Below are positions 15,890 through 25,010 of a stretch of DNA of 44,288 nt, in pieces; within the stretch, counting starts at the first letter, position 1, and every line of letters begins with the position of its first letter. The stretch spans positions 1-44,288 of the forward strand of contig JAFRJJ010000034.1 in the NCBI GenBank assembly GCA_017432325.1, written 5' to 3'. The notes under the pieces are model-generated. The model saw nothing but the letters and a program-made list of their open reading frames with translations. It searched no databases and was not told where the DNA came from. A program made the position numbers and the translations under genes. This stretch comes from Solobacterium sp. (GTDB lineage Bacteria > Bacillota_I > Bacilli_A > Erysipelotrichales > Erysipelotrichaceae).

Positions 15890-17128
15890 TCAGTGCCAGT
15901 AATTGACCACACGGTCCATTTCCTTCCGGGTGACCGGGATCGCATGTGAATGCGCCGGTGAATCCAGAGGGATCGTCATGATCTCTTCCGGTACGGCGTC
16001 ATAGTATCTGCTCCGGAAATCCTGTGTATACAGCGCATGGAAACGGAAACGCGTATAGTCATCGTAGAATACGTAATATCCTTCGTTTTCCAGGTCGGGC
16101 ATGATCATCGGTCCTTCACTCTGATGCTGGCTGATCGGCTGACTGAATTCCTTGAAGTCGGTCCATCCGTTTTCGGAATAGCCGGACATCAGTGTGGAGT
16201 AGTCCTCCATCGGATAGCGCTCATCTTTGAAGACGATCGCATAATCAGGTCCGCATTTGATCATTGTCCCGTCAATGATCACATATCCGGGATCGAGCAG
16301 TCTCTGCGGTTCTGACGCATCCTGCAGGTCTATCGACAGGTTATAGAACATGCCTTCATCCTCGACGGATGACCAGCAGATCACATACTGATCCAGCGTC
16401 CGGTCATAGAAGGCTTCCGGAGCCCATGCCTGTTTTTCGCTCAGAGGCGTACGGTTGACTTTCATCAAACGCTCGTTTGTAAATGAGGTCAGGTCCTGTG
16501 AATCATACAGGTAGATCGCGTCCGTATCATATCCCTGTGTTGCACAGACCGCGAATGTCCCGTCCTTTCTTCGGAAGACCGCAGGATCGCGCAGCCGTCC
16601 CGTACCGACAGAGGCTTTCAGGACAGCCCGGTCCCCGTTCAGTGCAAACCATTCAACACCGTTGTATGTATATGCCAGCTTCATGGTCTCCGGTTCGCTT
16701 GTCCGTTCACTGAAGTAGCTGATCACATATCCGGCATACGGATCCAGCAGCAGGATATTCCCGAAGGAATGTTCAAGCGGGAAGCCGTCCGCAGATGCGG
16801 ACAGAACGACCGGTTCATATTCAGCACTGTCTTCTGTCTTGCGTATGACATTGTCCTCAATGACCGCGTTACCCGAAACGATGTTCCAGGTGATCTCCGC
16901 GTCTTCGATCTGCGGCAGTACATCTCCGTCGTTATAGATCGGATCCAGTGTCCGTTCCAGCTGTTCGATCGTATCCTGCAGGAACTCCGGATCGGGTGTT
17001 TCCGCGGGCTGTGATGCCGTCGCTTCCTGTGTTTTGGCCGATTCAGCTGATTCCCCGGTTTCTGCGGCAGGCGCGGCGCAGCCTGTCAGCAGTACTGATA
17101 TCAATAGTAGTTCTGTTGTCTTTTTCAT
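15890..17128 (-). CDS. Lipoprotein with GH43-like five-bladed propeller
   Basis: The 412-residue protein begins with a lipoprotein signal whose lipobox LLTGC puts the acylated Cys at 17. A Thr/Glu-rich spacer and a short Ig-like region (about 65-115, TWNIVSGNAVIEDNVI) follow. From 120 onward it shows blade motifs of GH43/62-type enzymes: LRDPAVFRRKDG (179-190), AWAPEAFYD (234-242), VIIDGTMIK (283-291) and QSEGPMI (336-342). Asp and Glu are present at the usual motif places, so activity on surface or dietary glycans is possible but not shown. It would sit on the outer face of the membrane. Its neighbour, also a minus-strand lipoprotein, is an LCP protein. Confidence 0.72.
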   Translation of the reverse strand: MKKTTELLLISVLLTGCAAPAAETGESAESAKTQEATASQPAETPDPEFLQDTIEQLERTLDPIYNDGDVLPQIEDAEITWNIVSGNAVIEDNVIRKTEDSAEYEPVVLSASADGFPLEHSFGNILLLDPYAGYVISYFSERTSEPETMKLAYTYNGVEWFALNGDRAVLKASVGTGRLRDPAVFRRKDGTFAVCATQGYDTDAIYLYDSQDLTSFTNERLMKVNRTPLSEKQAWAPEAFYDRTLDQYVICWSSVEDEGMFYNLSIDLQDASEPQRLLDPGYVIIDGTMIKCGPDYAIVFKDERYPMEDYSTLMSGYSENGWTDFKEFSQPISQHQSEGPMIMPDLENEGYYVFYDDYTRFRFHALYTQDFRSRYYDAVPEEIMTIPLDSPAHSHAIPVTRKEMDRVVNYWH

Positions 17129-17143
17129 GTGACCATTCTACCA

Positions 17144-18037
17144 TCACTCGACCGGATATTGTGTGTACATTCTGTTTTTCAGTTCCAGGAACGGCTGACG
17201 AAACATACATCCGTTTTCATTCAGGAGCCATCTGTGCGCTTCACACACCTCGGACATCAGGTCCATCGGTTCATAGATGTTGTCGATCCCGTCAATGACC
17301 AGGTTTCTGATATGCCTGGTCTGTGAAAAGGGATAGGAAGCTGTTTCGATCCGGGAACAGGCAAGGATCTTCTGCAGACAGAGGACTGCTTCCGGATCGA
17401 TCCTTGTTTCAACGCCGTGCAGGCTGTTGAGCAGGGAAATGATCTGGGACACAGATGCAAACCGGTATCTGTCCGCAAGCTGACGGATGACAAGGTCCTG
17501 GCGCCTTATTCTGTGCCAGTCGTCATCAATGCTGCGCAGCCTGACATAGGCAAGCACCTCATCCCCATCCAGCAGATACAGCTTCTGATCCGGGGCATAC
17601 GGTATCCCGAGCTGTCCGCATTCCTCCTGCGATAGCGGCAGTTCCAGACCGCCGGTCTGATCGATGAGTTCCTTCAGTGACGCAAAACTGAACGAGATAT
17701 ATTGATGAATATCGAGATCCAGATTGTTCTCAACAGTCTCCAGCTGAAGAACCGCACCTCCGAGGTCATGTGCCCGGTTGATCTTTGAGAATCCGTGGCC
17801 GGGGATCTCTGCCATAGTATCACGCTGTACCGACAGGATCCTGACGGTATCCGTTTCCCGGTCATAACGGACGATCTTGATCACATCTGCCCGGTTTCTC
17901 TGATCGGGAAATGATGACGTATCAGCACCGAAAACAGCGATCATGATATCCCGGCATGTATCTGTTTCAGGCTGCGGAGCTTCCTGTGCGCAGGCAGTGA
18001 GGAGGATCAGCAGGAATAATATCAGGAATCGTTTCAT
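17144..18037 (-). CDS. LytR-CpsA-Psr (LCP) family lipoprotein
   Basis: The 297-residue protein has a lipoprotein signal (ILLTAC, acylated Cys16) rather than the usual membrane helix. The LCP core follows: IMIAVFGADTSSFP, RADVIKIVRYDRETDTVRILSVQRDT, GFSKINRAHDLGG, and the YVRLRSIDDDWHRIRRQ segment holding the conserved Arg and Asp residues. LCP proteins transfer lipid-linked glycopolymers such as wall teichoic acid or capsule to peptidoglycan outside the cell. The start is set at 18037, where GGAGG precedes the ATG; the open frame upstream lacks a ribosome site. The polysaccharide operon 1.4 kb away is a plausible source of its substrate. Confidence 0.85.
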   Translation of the reverse strand: MKRFLILFLLILLTACAQEAPQPETDTCRDIMIAVFGADTSSFPDQRNRADVIKIVRYDRETDTVRILSVQRDTMAEIPGHGFSKINRAHDLGGAVLQLETVENNLDLDIHQYISFSFASLKELIDQTGGLELPLSQEECGQLGIPYAPDQKLYLLDGDEVLAYVRLRSIDDDWHRIRRQDLVIRQLADRYRFASVSQIISLLNSLHGVETRIDPEAVLCLQKILACSRIETASYPFSQTRHIRNLVIDGIDNIYEPMDLMSEVCEAHRWLLNENGCMFRQPFLELKNRMYTQYPVE

Positions 18038-18153
18038 TGAACACCTCCGAACCCAGTATGTCACCGTCCGGCAGGAATATCCGTTCACTATATACACTCT
18101 GCACAACCGCAGGGATTCTTTCAAAAACGGCTCATTAATGATATATATTGCTT

Positions 18154-19359
18154 ATGACGATCATGACGCTTGCACAATGTCTTTTGAACGACTATACGGA
18201 AGAAGAACTCCGGTACTGGAGCCGTTTTTACGGTATCCGGGTCGGTTCCAGCAAACCCGCCACACTGGCATCCAGGATCGCCGAAAAGCTGCTGGATGAA
18301 CAGGAAATGCAGCAGCGGCTGGTCATTCTGCGTGATGAAGAAGCAGAATTGTTTGAGCAGTGCATGGAAGAATCCCAGCCGGTCAGTGATGAACAGCAGA
18401 AAGCTGCAGAACGTCTGATTGGAACTGATTATGCCTATATGACCTCATCAGGACTGATCGTTCCGGCAGATGTAACGGAAGCGTACCGTAAACTCAACAC
18501 GCCTGCTTTCCGTAAGCAGAGAATACTGACTTCCTATCTGCTGGACTGTCTGCTGTTTGTCGAATCTGTTTACCTTGTCATTCCTCTGCATGAACTGATG
18601 GGATGCTTTACCGGCAGATATTCGATCCTGTGCAGGGAAGAAGTATTTGACCGGTGCTGGAATCTGATCCACCCGGATGACAATCCCTGCCTGCGCACAG
18701 GAGATATGATCATTTCACGTGCGGCATCTGATGTGGCGGCGGAAATACTGGAGGAACGCGGCAGTCATATATATGCCTGTCCGGATCCCGGAGAAATCAG
18801 GGACTGGGCAGTCAACGGATATCCTTCGAAAAACAGTGAATGCATGCATTTCCTGGAATGGCTCAAGGACAGCGGACTGGAACACGGCTATGCGGAGGAA
18901 GTGCTGCAGCATCTGACGGAAATGATCGCGCATGGTACGGAAATGGAAGAAGTGCTGGAAGCGCTGAAAACACATATGGATATTACAGAACCACGCTTCG
19001 TGCCGGCAGAGATCCGTCTGAAAGCACTGTACAGCAGTATCCGCTCAACACTGCTCAGCGGAGCAGCGCCGGCTGATGATGAAGCTGACATGATGCGGGC
19101 AGAAGGCGTGCAGGGAAACGGGGAAGTGCTGTATGCCAAAACGGTGCTGGAAGCCGCGAAGCTGATCGAAAAGCGGCCTGTCCTGGAACGGCTGAGCTAT
19201 GCGGTCCAGGTGGAAAAGTATGCGGAGACCATTCTGGTGGCTTTCCAGAGACCGGGCCAGAAAAAGACATATGTCAAGATCCTCATTTTCCCGAATGATC
19301 CGTGTCCGTGCGGAAGCGGCAGTCCGTACCGGGAATGCCATGGCCGGAAACGTTCGTAG
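18154..19359 (+). CDS. SEC-C motif protein of unknown function
   Basis: The roughly 401-residue protein ends in a SEC-C zinc-binding motif (CPCGSGSPYRECHG), as found at the ends of SecA and many orphan proteins. The N-terminal 45 residues (LLNDYTEEELRYWSRFYGI) look like a SAP-type helical module. The middle (about 60-370) is helical and unrecognised. No good ribosome site precedes any candidate start; ATG 18154 and ATG 18163 are both possible, and TTG 18148 less so. It is divergent from the LCP lipoprotein gene and separated from the polysaccharide operon by a terminator. A role in protein quality control or as a regulator would be a guess. Confidence 0.7.
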   Translation: MTIMTLAQCLLNDYTEEELRYWSRFYGIRVGSSKPATLASRIAEKLLDEQEMQQRLVILRDEEAELFEQCMEESQPVSDEQQKAAERLIGTDYAYMTSSGLIVPADVTEAYRKLNTPAFRKQRILTSYLLDCLLFVESVYLVIPLHELMGCFTGRYSILCREEVFDRCWNLIHPDDNPCLRTGDMIISRAASDVAAEILEERGSHIYACPDPGEIRDWAVNGYPSKNSECMHFLEWLKDSGLEHGYAEEVLQHLTEMIAHGTEMEEVLEALKTHMDITEPRFVPAEIRLKALYSSIRSTLLSGAAPADDEADMMRAEGVQGNGEVLYAKTVLEAAKLIEKRPVLERLSYAVQVEKYAETILVAFQRPGQKKTYVKILIFPNDPCPCGSGSPYRECHGRKRS

Positions 19360-19430
19360 CGTGCGGATTGAACATAACCGCGGGAAAGACAGACCGGAGA
19401 ACAGATAAGATATAAGTGCTGAAAGACAGC

Positions 19431-19458
19431 GGGACCCTTCACGGGTCCCATTTTGTTT
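19431..19458 (+). terminator. Terminator or attenuator before the polysaccharide operon
   Basis: GGGACCC and GGGTCCC form a 7-bp stem, followed by ATTTTGTTT. It ends 1 nt before the AGGAGG of the first glycosyltransferase. No clear promoter lies between it and that gene, so transcription must either start upstream and pass it or begin within it. Confidence 0.7.
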
Positions 19459-19467
19459 AGGAGGTAT

Positions 19468-20688
19468 ATGGAAAAGCACTTCAACAATATTCTGGTCATC
19501 ACCCAGCATTACTGGCCCGAGCCTTTTCCGGCACCGGCATTCTGCGAAGCGCTGGCGCAGTACGGCTTTCATGTACATGTGATCACGGATGTCCCGAATT
19601 ATCCGCAAGGACGGATCTATAAAGGATATGAACACGGAAACAGAAGGAGTGAAGAACGCAACGGTGTCAGGATCAGCCGGGTATTTACGATCCCCCGCAG
19701 AAGCGGGATCCTGTACAGGGCATTGAACTATTACTGTTATGTAATGTCTTCCTGTTTCAGGGTCCTGTTCCTGTCCGGGGAATATGACATGGTCCTGATC
19801 ATACAGTCTTCACCCGTCATGATGGCATACGCAGGTCTGCTGTACGGCAGGCTTCATCACAGAAACGTCCTGCTCTACTGCATGGATCTGTGGCCGGCAT
19901 CCCTTAAAGCAGCCGGTATCTGCGAACAGTCATTCCTGTACCGGGTGTACCGCCGGGTATCACGCAGGATCTACCGTGCCGCGGACAGGATCCTGACCGC
20001 TTCTCCCGGCTTTATGGATGTGATGCACAATGAATTCGGCATTGAACCGGACCGAATGGGCTTCCTGCCCCAGATCTCTGTCTGCGAGGAAACAGGGGAA
20101 TACCGGTATGAAGATCCGGAAACGATGAATGCCGTATTCATCGGCAACATCGGCCGGGCGCAGTGCATAGATGTGCTCCTGCGGGCAGCATCCATCATTG
20201 AGCGTATGGGCATCAGCGACCACGGCAGGCCGGTATGGTTCCGGATCATCGGGGACGGGACATGTTTTCCCGCCATAACGAAACTGAAAGAAACACTGAA
20301 TCTGAAACACACGGTCCTGTACGGCAGGATGGATCCTTCCGAAGCAACTGTGATGCTCGGTGCGGCAGACTGTGCCCTGATCACGCTCACCGGGGAACCG
20401 GAGATCGCAATGACACTGCCGGCAAAGATGCAGATGTATCTCCATGCGGGCAAACCGGTCATTGCCTCGGCAGACGGAGAGATCATGCGGCTGATCAGAA
20501 GGGAACAATGCGGTATCTGTGTTGGTGCGGAAGATCCGCAGGAACTTGCGCATGCCCTGATCCGGTTCCTGACTTCCGACCGCAGGAAGTACAGCCGAAA
20601 CGCGGAACAGGCATACCGGAAACAGTTTTCCCGGGAGGTGGTCATCGGACAGCTGGTCAGGGAAATGAGGGATCTATGTCATTCATGA
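19468..20688 (+). CDS. Family 4 glycosyltransferase, WbuB-like
   Basis: The 406-residue GT-B protein has an N-terminal acceptor domain opening with TQHYWPEPFPAPAF (about 11-24) and a YPQGRIYKGYE segment, a pattern typical of WbuB-like glycosyltransferases that use FucNAc-type sugars. The C-terminal donor domain has VFIGNIGRAQCIDVLLRAA and PAKMQMYLHAGKPVIAS. AGGAGG lies 3 nt upstream of the ATG. It is the first gene of the operon and overlaps the next by 13 nt. The WbuB resemblance fits the CapE-CapF genes downstream, which make a FucNAc precursor; the specific linkage is inference. Confidence 0.85.
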   Translation: MEKHFNNILVITQHYWPEPFPAPAFCEALAQYGFHVHVITDVPNYPQGRIYKGYEHGNRRSEERNGVRISRVFTIPRRSGILYRALNYYCYVMSSCFRVLFLSGEYDMVLIIQSSPVMMAYAGLLYGRLHHRNVLLYCMDLWPASLKAAGICEQSFLYRVYRRVSRRIYRAADRILTASPGFMDVMHNEFGIEPDRMGFLPQISVCEETGEYRYEDPETMNAVFIGNIGRAQCIDVLLRAASIIERMGISDHGRPVWFRIIGDGTCFPAITKLKETLNLKHTVLYGRMDPSEATVMLGAADCALITLTGEPEIAMTLPAKMQMYLHAGKPVIASADGEIMRLIRREQCGICVGAEDPQELAHALIRFLTSDRRKYSRNAEQAYRKQFSREVVIGQLVREMRDLCHS

Positions 20689-21746
20689 CCATGGTATATC
20701 TGCTGGAATACAGCGTATTTGATATATTCCGTGCCGGTGTACTGCGCAGGATCATATGTATCATCCCGTTTCTCAGCGACCTGCATGCACAGATCATGAA
20801 GGACAGGAGGATCCGGGTGCTGCCTGCGCCGTTTGCTGTTCTGCTGTTTCCGCTGGTCATACAGTGCCTGCAGTGTATTCCCTCTGCGCTTACGGCATAT
20901 CTGCGTACGGCATTCTGGTTTGTGTGGCTGTATGTCATGCATGCGCATACCGCGGGAAAAACACATGAAGAGATCAAAGAGATATACATCCGTTTTGCGT
21001 GGGTATTCGTGCTTGTGCATACTGCCGGTTCTCTGCATGCGTGGAACCGGTTTTCGGGAAACGGGGACTGGACGGGGATGTATGACAACCGGAACATGAC
21101 AGTATCGCTTTCAATGAGCGCTGCTGTACTCTGCCTGTTTCTGCGTGAACGCTCACCGGGCATATCAGGTATCCTGATGTGCACTGATCTCCTGCTGGCA
21201 TTCAGGACAGGTTCCCGCATGGCAGCAATCCTCTGCATCATCCTTCTGTGCGCGCTGATTTATGAAAGACCAAAATTAATTCCATTTCTGCCGGTACTTG
21301 CCTGCCTGCCCGTGCCTGCGTCTATGAGCAGACTGGTTTCGGGCGGAAGTTCTTCCGGACTGTTCCGGGAGACATGGCAGATCGGCATCCGGCTGTTTCT
21401 GGAAAGACCGCTGCTTGGACACGGTATGCATACGGCATACTATTACACGTTTATTGAAAATCCCGGCGGATGGGGCTGGGGCACACATAATTCGTGGCTT
21501 GTGATCCTGGCGGAGAACGGCATCATCGGTGCCGTGTGCTATGTCATATTTTTCACATCGATCTTCCGGAAGATCCGTTTCCGGATGAGGGATCCTTCAG
21601 ATCGTACATGGTACAGGAACTGCCTGATCCTGCTGGTTATGACGGCTGTCAATGCTGTGTCTGAGAGTTTTCTCTTTTCACCCGGCAATGTCATGAGCCT
21701 GCCGTTCTGGTTTACGGTGCTTTGCGTCTGTGAGGACCGGGCATGA
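20676..21746 (+). CDS. O-antigen ligase/polymerase (Wzy-like) membrane protein
   Basis: The 356-residue protein has about nine to ten hydrophobic helices and the conserved loop of the O-antigen ligase family: ERPLLGHGMHTAYYY followed by GWGWGTHNSWLVILAENGIIG, where the LGHG and THNSWL motifs match the Wzy_C signature. In a Gram-positive capsule operon it is expected to polymerise lipid-linked repeat units on the outer face of the membrane, since no other Wzy candidate is present. The ATG at 20676 lies 5 nt after GAGG inside the preceding gene; the much longer open frame starting at 20235 is an overlap with that gene. It ends in an ATGA overlap with the next gene. Confidence 0.82.
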   Translation: MSFMTMVYLLEYSVFDIFRAGVLRRIICIIPFLSDLHAQIMKDRRIRVLPAPFAVLLFPLVIQCLQCIPSALTAYLRTAFWFVWLYVMHAHTAGKTHEEIKEIYIRFAWVFVLVHTAGSLHAWNRFSGNGDWTGMYDNRNMTVSLSMSAAVLCLFLRERSPGISGILMCTDLLLAFRTGSRMAAILCIILLCALIYERPKLIPFLPVLACLPVPASMSRLVSGGSSSGLFRETWQIGIRLFLERPLLGHGMHTAYYYTFIENPGGWGWGTHNSWLVILAENGIIGAVCYVIFFTSIFRKIRFRMRDPSDRTWYRNCLILLVMTAVNAVSESFLFSPGNVMSLPFWFTVLCVCEDRA

Positions 21747-22789
21747 CACGGATCCTGTTTGTGACATATTCACCGGCACCGTACCGGGTGACATTCTTTA
21801 ATGAACTTGGCAGAAGCTGCGATCTGACAGTGCTCTGTGAAAAGAAACCGTCACAGATCCGGAACAGATATCCTGAATGGTTTGACGAAAGCGCGGAACG
21901 GTTCCGTATGTATTTTATGAAGAACGCATCGGATGTTTTCCGGCAGACATACGACCTGGCGGTCGTCTGCGGCTACAGTACACCGGAAGAGATCCTGTCG
22001 CTGTTCATCCTGAAGCAGAAAAAGATCCCGGTACTGATCTCTGCGGACGGTTGTCTCAAGGATGTGCAGGAACCACTGTGGAAGTACCTGCTGAAGAAAT
22101 TCCTGCTCTCCATGGCAGACGGCTGTCTGGTCAGCGGGGAAGAAACAAAGCATATGCTGATGCGTTATGTACAGGACAAGCCGTTTTATATCTATCCCTT
22201 TACCACGCTGACAGAGGAGGACCTGTTCCGGCTGGACAGCTTTGACCGTCAGACACTCAGGAAAAAGTACCATATGCAGGGCCTGTGTGTTTTCGCTGCG
22301 GGACAGCCGGTTGCCCGTAAAGGCTTTGACCTGCTGAAGGAAGCCATAACAGATCTGCCGGATATGCATCTGTATATTGCAGGCGGAGAACATATCCGTG
22401 ACGATGACCGGATCCATGAACGCGGATTCCTGACACATCGTGAGATCATGGAATACCTGTGTGCCTGCGATATTTTCGTGCACCCCGCAAGACAGGAGGT
22501 ATGGGGACTGTGCGTTGCTGAAGCGCTGGGCGCAGGGAAAGCGGTCATCACAACAGACACATGCACGGCAGGAAGGGAACTGATCCGTGACCATGAGAAC
22601 GGGATCCTGGTACATGCGGAAGTGACTGAACTGAAACAGGCATTGACAGAACTGAGGGATCCGGAACTCAGACAGCGGCTTGAACAGCAGATACATACGG
22701 ATATGCACAGCTATACGATCGGACAGATGGCAGAAGCGCACAGAAAGGCATTTGAAGATGTCCTGCAGATACAGATCACTGAGAAATGA
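21743..22789 (+). CDS. Family 4 glycosyltransferase
   Basis: The 348-residue GT-B enzyme opens with RILFVTYSPAPYRVTFFNEL. Its donor domain contains FAAGQPVARKGFDLLKEA (the usual G-x2-RKG nucleotide-sugar site), FVHPARQEVWGLCVAEALGAGK with the EALGAGKAV nucleotide-binding segment, and GRELIRDHENGILV. It would act at the inner face of the membrane, adding one sugar of the repeat unit. Its start overlaps the previous stop as ATGA, and its 3' end overlaps the flippase gene by 32 nt. The donor is unknown. Confidence 0.87.
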   Translation: MTRILFVTYSPAPYRVTFFNELGRSCDLTVLCEKKPSQIRNRYPEWFDESAERFRMYFMKNASDVFRQTYDLAVVCGYSTPEEILSLFILKQKKIPVLISADGCLKDVQEPLWKYLLKKFLLSMADGCLVSGEETKHMLMRYVQDKPFYIYPFTTLTEEDLFRLDSFDRQTLRKKYHMQGLCVFAAGQPVARKGFDLLKEAITDLPDMHLYIAGGEHIRDDDRIHERGFLTHREIMEYLCACDIFVHPARQEVWGLCVAEALGAGKAVITTDTCTAGRELIRDHENGILVHAEVTELKQALTELRDPELRQRLEQQIHTDMHSYTIGQMAEAHRKAFEDVLQIQITEK

Positions 22790-24143
22790 AGCAGTCTGCA
22801 GAACGGTACTGATATTCCTCCCGCTGATCACGACAGCCCATGTATCAAGAGTGCTTGGGACAGAAGGCATGGGGATCACTGCTGTTTCATTGAACGTGAT
22901 CTCCTACTTCATCATGGCAGCCCAGCTGGGCACGCATACCCTCGGTATCCGTACAGCAGCACAGGAACCTGCTCAGGCAGAGCATGTATATCATGATCTG
23001 TTCAGTCTGCAGATCATCACATCCCTTTTCAGTATGGTCATATATCTGACCGTGCTGGTCCTGACGCATGCGACAGTGATCATGCGGATCCAGATGATCA
23101 GGCTGGCAGCCTGCATGGCAGACTGTTCTTGGCTTCTGAAGGGCCTGGAGCGCTCAGACAGGTATGTGCTCTGTGCATTGCTGGTACGGATCACGGATGC
23201 TGTATGTGTACTGCTGTTTGTCAGGGAAGGATATGCCCCGCAGGAAACATACGGGCTGATCCAGGCTGCAGGCACGTTTGTGACGGCAGCTGTATCACAG
23301 ATATACATCCGCAGACTGGGCTTTGCGTTCCGTTTCCGGACGGATCATTTCATGACCAGCCTGAAGGGATCCCTGCAGCTGTTTGTTCCGGCAGCCGCGC
23401 TGAAGGTCTTCCGGATCATTGATCAGGGTATGCTGGGGATCCTTTCAACAGCACAGGAGTCAGGCTGTTATGCCTGTGCTGACCGGATCATCAATATACC
23501 ATCCGGTATCCTGGAGGGACTGCTCATACTTCTGATACCCGGTGCCATCAGGGCACACAAGGCAAATTCACGGCAGTACTGCAGTGAGAGTATGACGGTA
23601 CTGCTGTCAGCCTCGGCTATGATCAGCTGCGGTCTGTTCATGGTCAGTCAGGACGCAGTCACACTGCTGTACGGGAAGGGATATGAAGCAGTGACCGGGC
23701 TCAGCAGGCTGCTGTCCCCGTTTGTCATTCTGAAGACATATACGATGGCATTCCGCTGCCTGTACCTGATCCCTGCCGGAAAGCAGAAGCAGGATACGGT
23801 GATGGTCTGCCTGGCAGTCCTTCTGAACATCCTGCTGGATATCTGTACGGTACCGGCATACGGGGCATACGGGGCAGCCGCTGCCACGGTTATATCCGAA
23901 GCAGCGCTCGCGCTGATGAATATGTTCTGTCATCCGGCCATCCGGATATCAAAGCCGGTATTCCTGCGTACCGCGGCAGCCTGTATCTGCTGTCTGATCA
24001 TCCATTCTGCTCTGCCGGATATACCGGCAGTACGGATCGCGGCTGACGCTGTCATCTGGACAGGGGCAGCGTTATGGATCATACAGACCAAAGAGATCAA
24101 AGGGATCCTGAAACGGATCAGGGAGGACTATGGAACTGAATGA
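22758..24143 (+). CDS. Wzx-type polysaccharide flippase
   Basis: The 461-residue protein has the repeated hydrophobic-helix layout of the MOP/Wzx family and its N-terminal signature RNEAVCRTVLIFLPLITTAHVSRVLGTEGMG (residues 8 onward; compare the usual xLGPEGxG). It moves undecaprenyl-linked repeat units across the membrane. The ATG at 22758 is chosen because the signature starts soon after it and AAAGG lies 9 nt ahead; the longer frame begins deep inside the upstream glycosyltransferase gene. It overlaps LicD by 14 nt. Confidence 0.85.
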   Translation: MSCRYRSLRNEAVCRTVLIFLPLITTAHVSRVLGTEGMGITAVSLNVISYFIMAAQLGTHTLGIRTAAQEPAQAEHVYHDLFSLQIITSLFSMVIYLTVLVLTHATVIMRIQMIRLAACMADCSWLLKGLERSDRYVLCALLVRITDAVCVLLFVREGYAPQETYGLIQAAGTFVTAAVSQIYIRRLGFAFRFRTDHFMTSLKGSLQLFVPAAALKVFRIIDQGMLGILSTAQESGCYACADRIINIPSGILEGLLILLIPGAIRAHKANSRQYCSESMTVLLSASAMISCGLFMVSQDAVTLLYGKGYEAVTGLSRLLSPFVILKTYTMAFRCLYLIPAGKQKQDTVMVCLAVLLNILLDICTVPAYGAYGAAAATVISEAALALMNMFCHPAIRISKPVFLRTAAACICCLIIHSALPDIPAVRIAADAVIWTGAALWIIQTKEIKGILKRIREDYGTE

Positions 24144-24936
24144 AGAACAGCTGAAGAAGCTCAAAGAACTGGAACTGGAATGCCTGAAGGTGTTCATCAG
24201 CCTATGTGAACAGAATGACCTGCGCTGGTGCCTTGCCGGGGGCAGTCTGCTCGGGGCGGTCAGACATCAGGGATTCATACCCTGGGATGATGACATCGAT
24301 TTGATCATGCCCAGAAGGGACTATGACGTACTGTGCAGGTTGAAAATGCCGGAACACTATTTTCTGCAATGTCTGGGAACAGAACCGGCATGCGGGATCC
24401 TGTTTGCCAAACTGATGAATACGGACACGGTCTATATCGAGTCTTCCCGCAGGCATATGGATATCCATCACGGGGTATCTGTTGATATCTTTCCGGTCGA
24501 TTATTATCCGGATCATTTCCTGCCGGATATGATCCGCAGCGGAATGGACAGGCTCATGCATTACCGTCTGCGCAGCCTGTATGCGGACGCGCATGAGATC
24601 AGACCATTCTTCCGGAAGATCTGCATTGAACTGTGCATGGCTGTCTCTGAACTGATCCTGCCGGATGAACAGCGCGCTACGACATGGTATGAACAGAAGC
24701 TCCGTCATACAAAAAAGTCATCAAAAGTCATCGTCACCGGGGGTGCGTACGGCAGGAGGGACATCTATGAGATCAGCTGGCTCGGTTACTGCCGCAAAGC
24801 AGTGTTTGAAGGGATCCCGGTCAATATTCCAGTACATTATGATGAGATCCTGCGGCAGACATACGGGGACTATATGAAGCTTCCCCCGGCCGAAGAGCGG
24901 AAAGGACACCATTTTGCGGAGGTATTCCGTGCATAA
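24130..24936 (+). CDS. LicD family phosphotransferase
   Basis: The 268-residue protein carries the LicD/nucleotidyltransferase-fold signature WCLAGGSLLGAVRHQGFIPWDDDIDL (about residues 33-58), with the catalytic DDDID Asp cluster, and a downstream VSVDIFPVDYYPD segment. LicD enzymes add phosphocholine or other phospho-ligands to surface glycans at the cytoplasmic face. The ligand here is not known, and no choline uptake or activation genes (licABC) are in the window. GGGAGG precedes the ATG, which lies inside the flippase 3' end. A 74-nt gap separates it from the CapE-like gene. Confidence 0.87.
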   Translation: MELNEEQLKKLKELELECLKVFISLCEQNDLRWCLAGGSLLGAVRHQGFIPWDDDIDLIMPRRDYDVLCRLKMPEHYFLQCLGTEPACGILFAKLMNTDTVYIESSRRHMDIHHGVSVDIFPVDYYPDHFLPDMIRSGMDRLMHYRLRSLYADAHEIRPFFRKICIELCMAVSELILPDEQRATTWYEQKLRHTKKSSKVIVTGGAYGRRDIYEISWLGYCRKAVFEGIPVNIPVHYDEILRQTYGDYMKLPPAEERKGHHFAEVFRA

Positions 24937-25010
24937 CATACATAAAACGATGGAAATTGAATTCCCGTTCGTATTACAATCTAAACAGCAGAATGACAGG
25001 AGGAACTGAC

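Noticed and set aside
19370..19460. T-box or other known riboswitch before the polysaccharide operon
   Set aside because: No T-box AGGGTGG-type element, specifier stem or other known aptamer core is visible; only the terminator hairpin is supported.
21851..22879. 342-codon minus-strand frame opposite the second GT4 gene
   Set aside because: It is an antisense shadow spanning two operon genes, with no ribosome site and no recognisable domain; codon bias of the plus-strand genes explains it.
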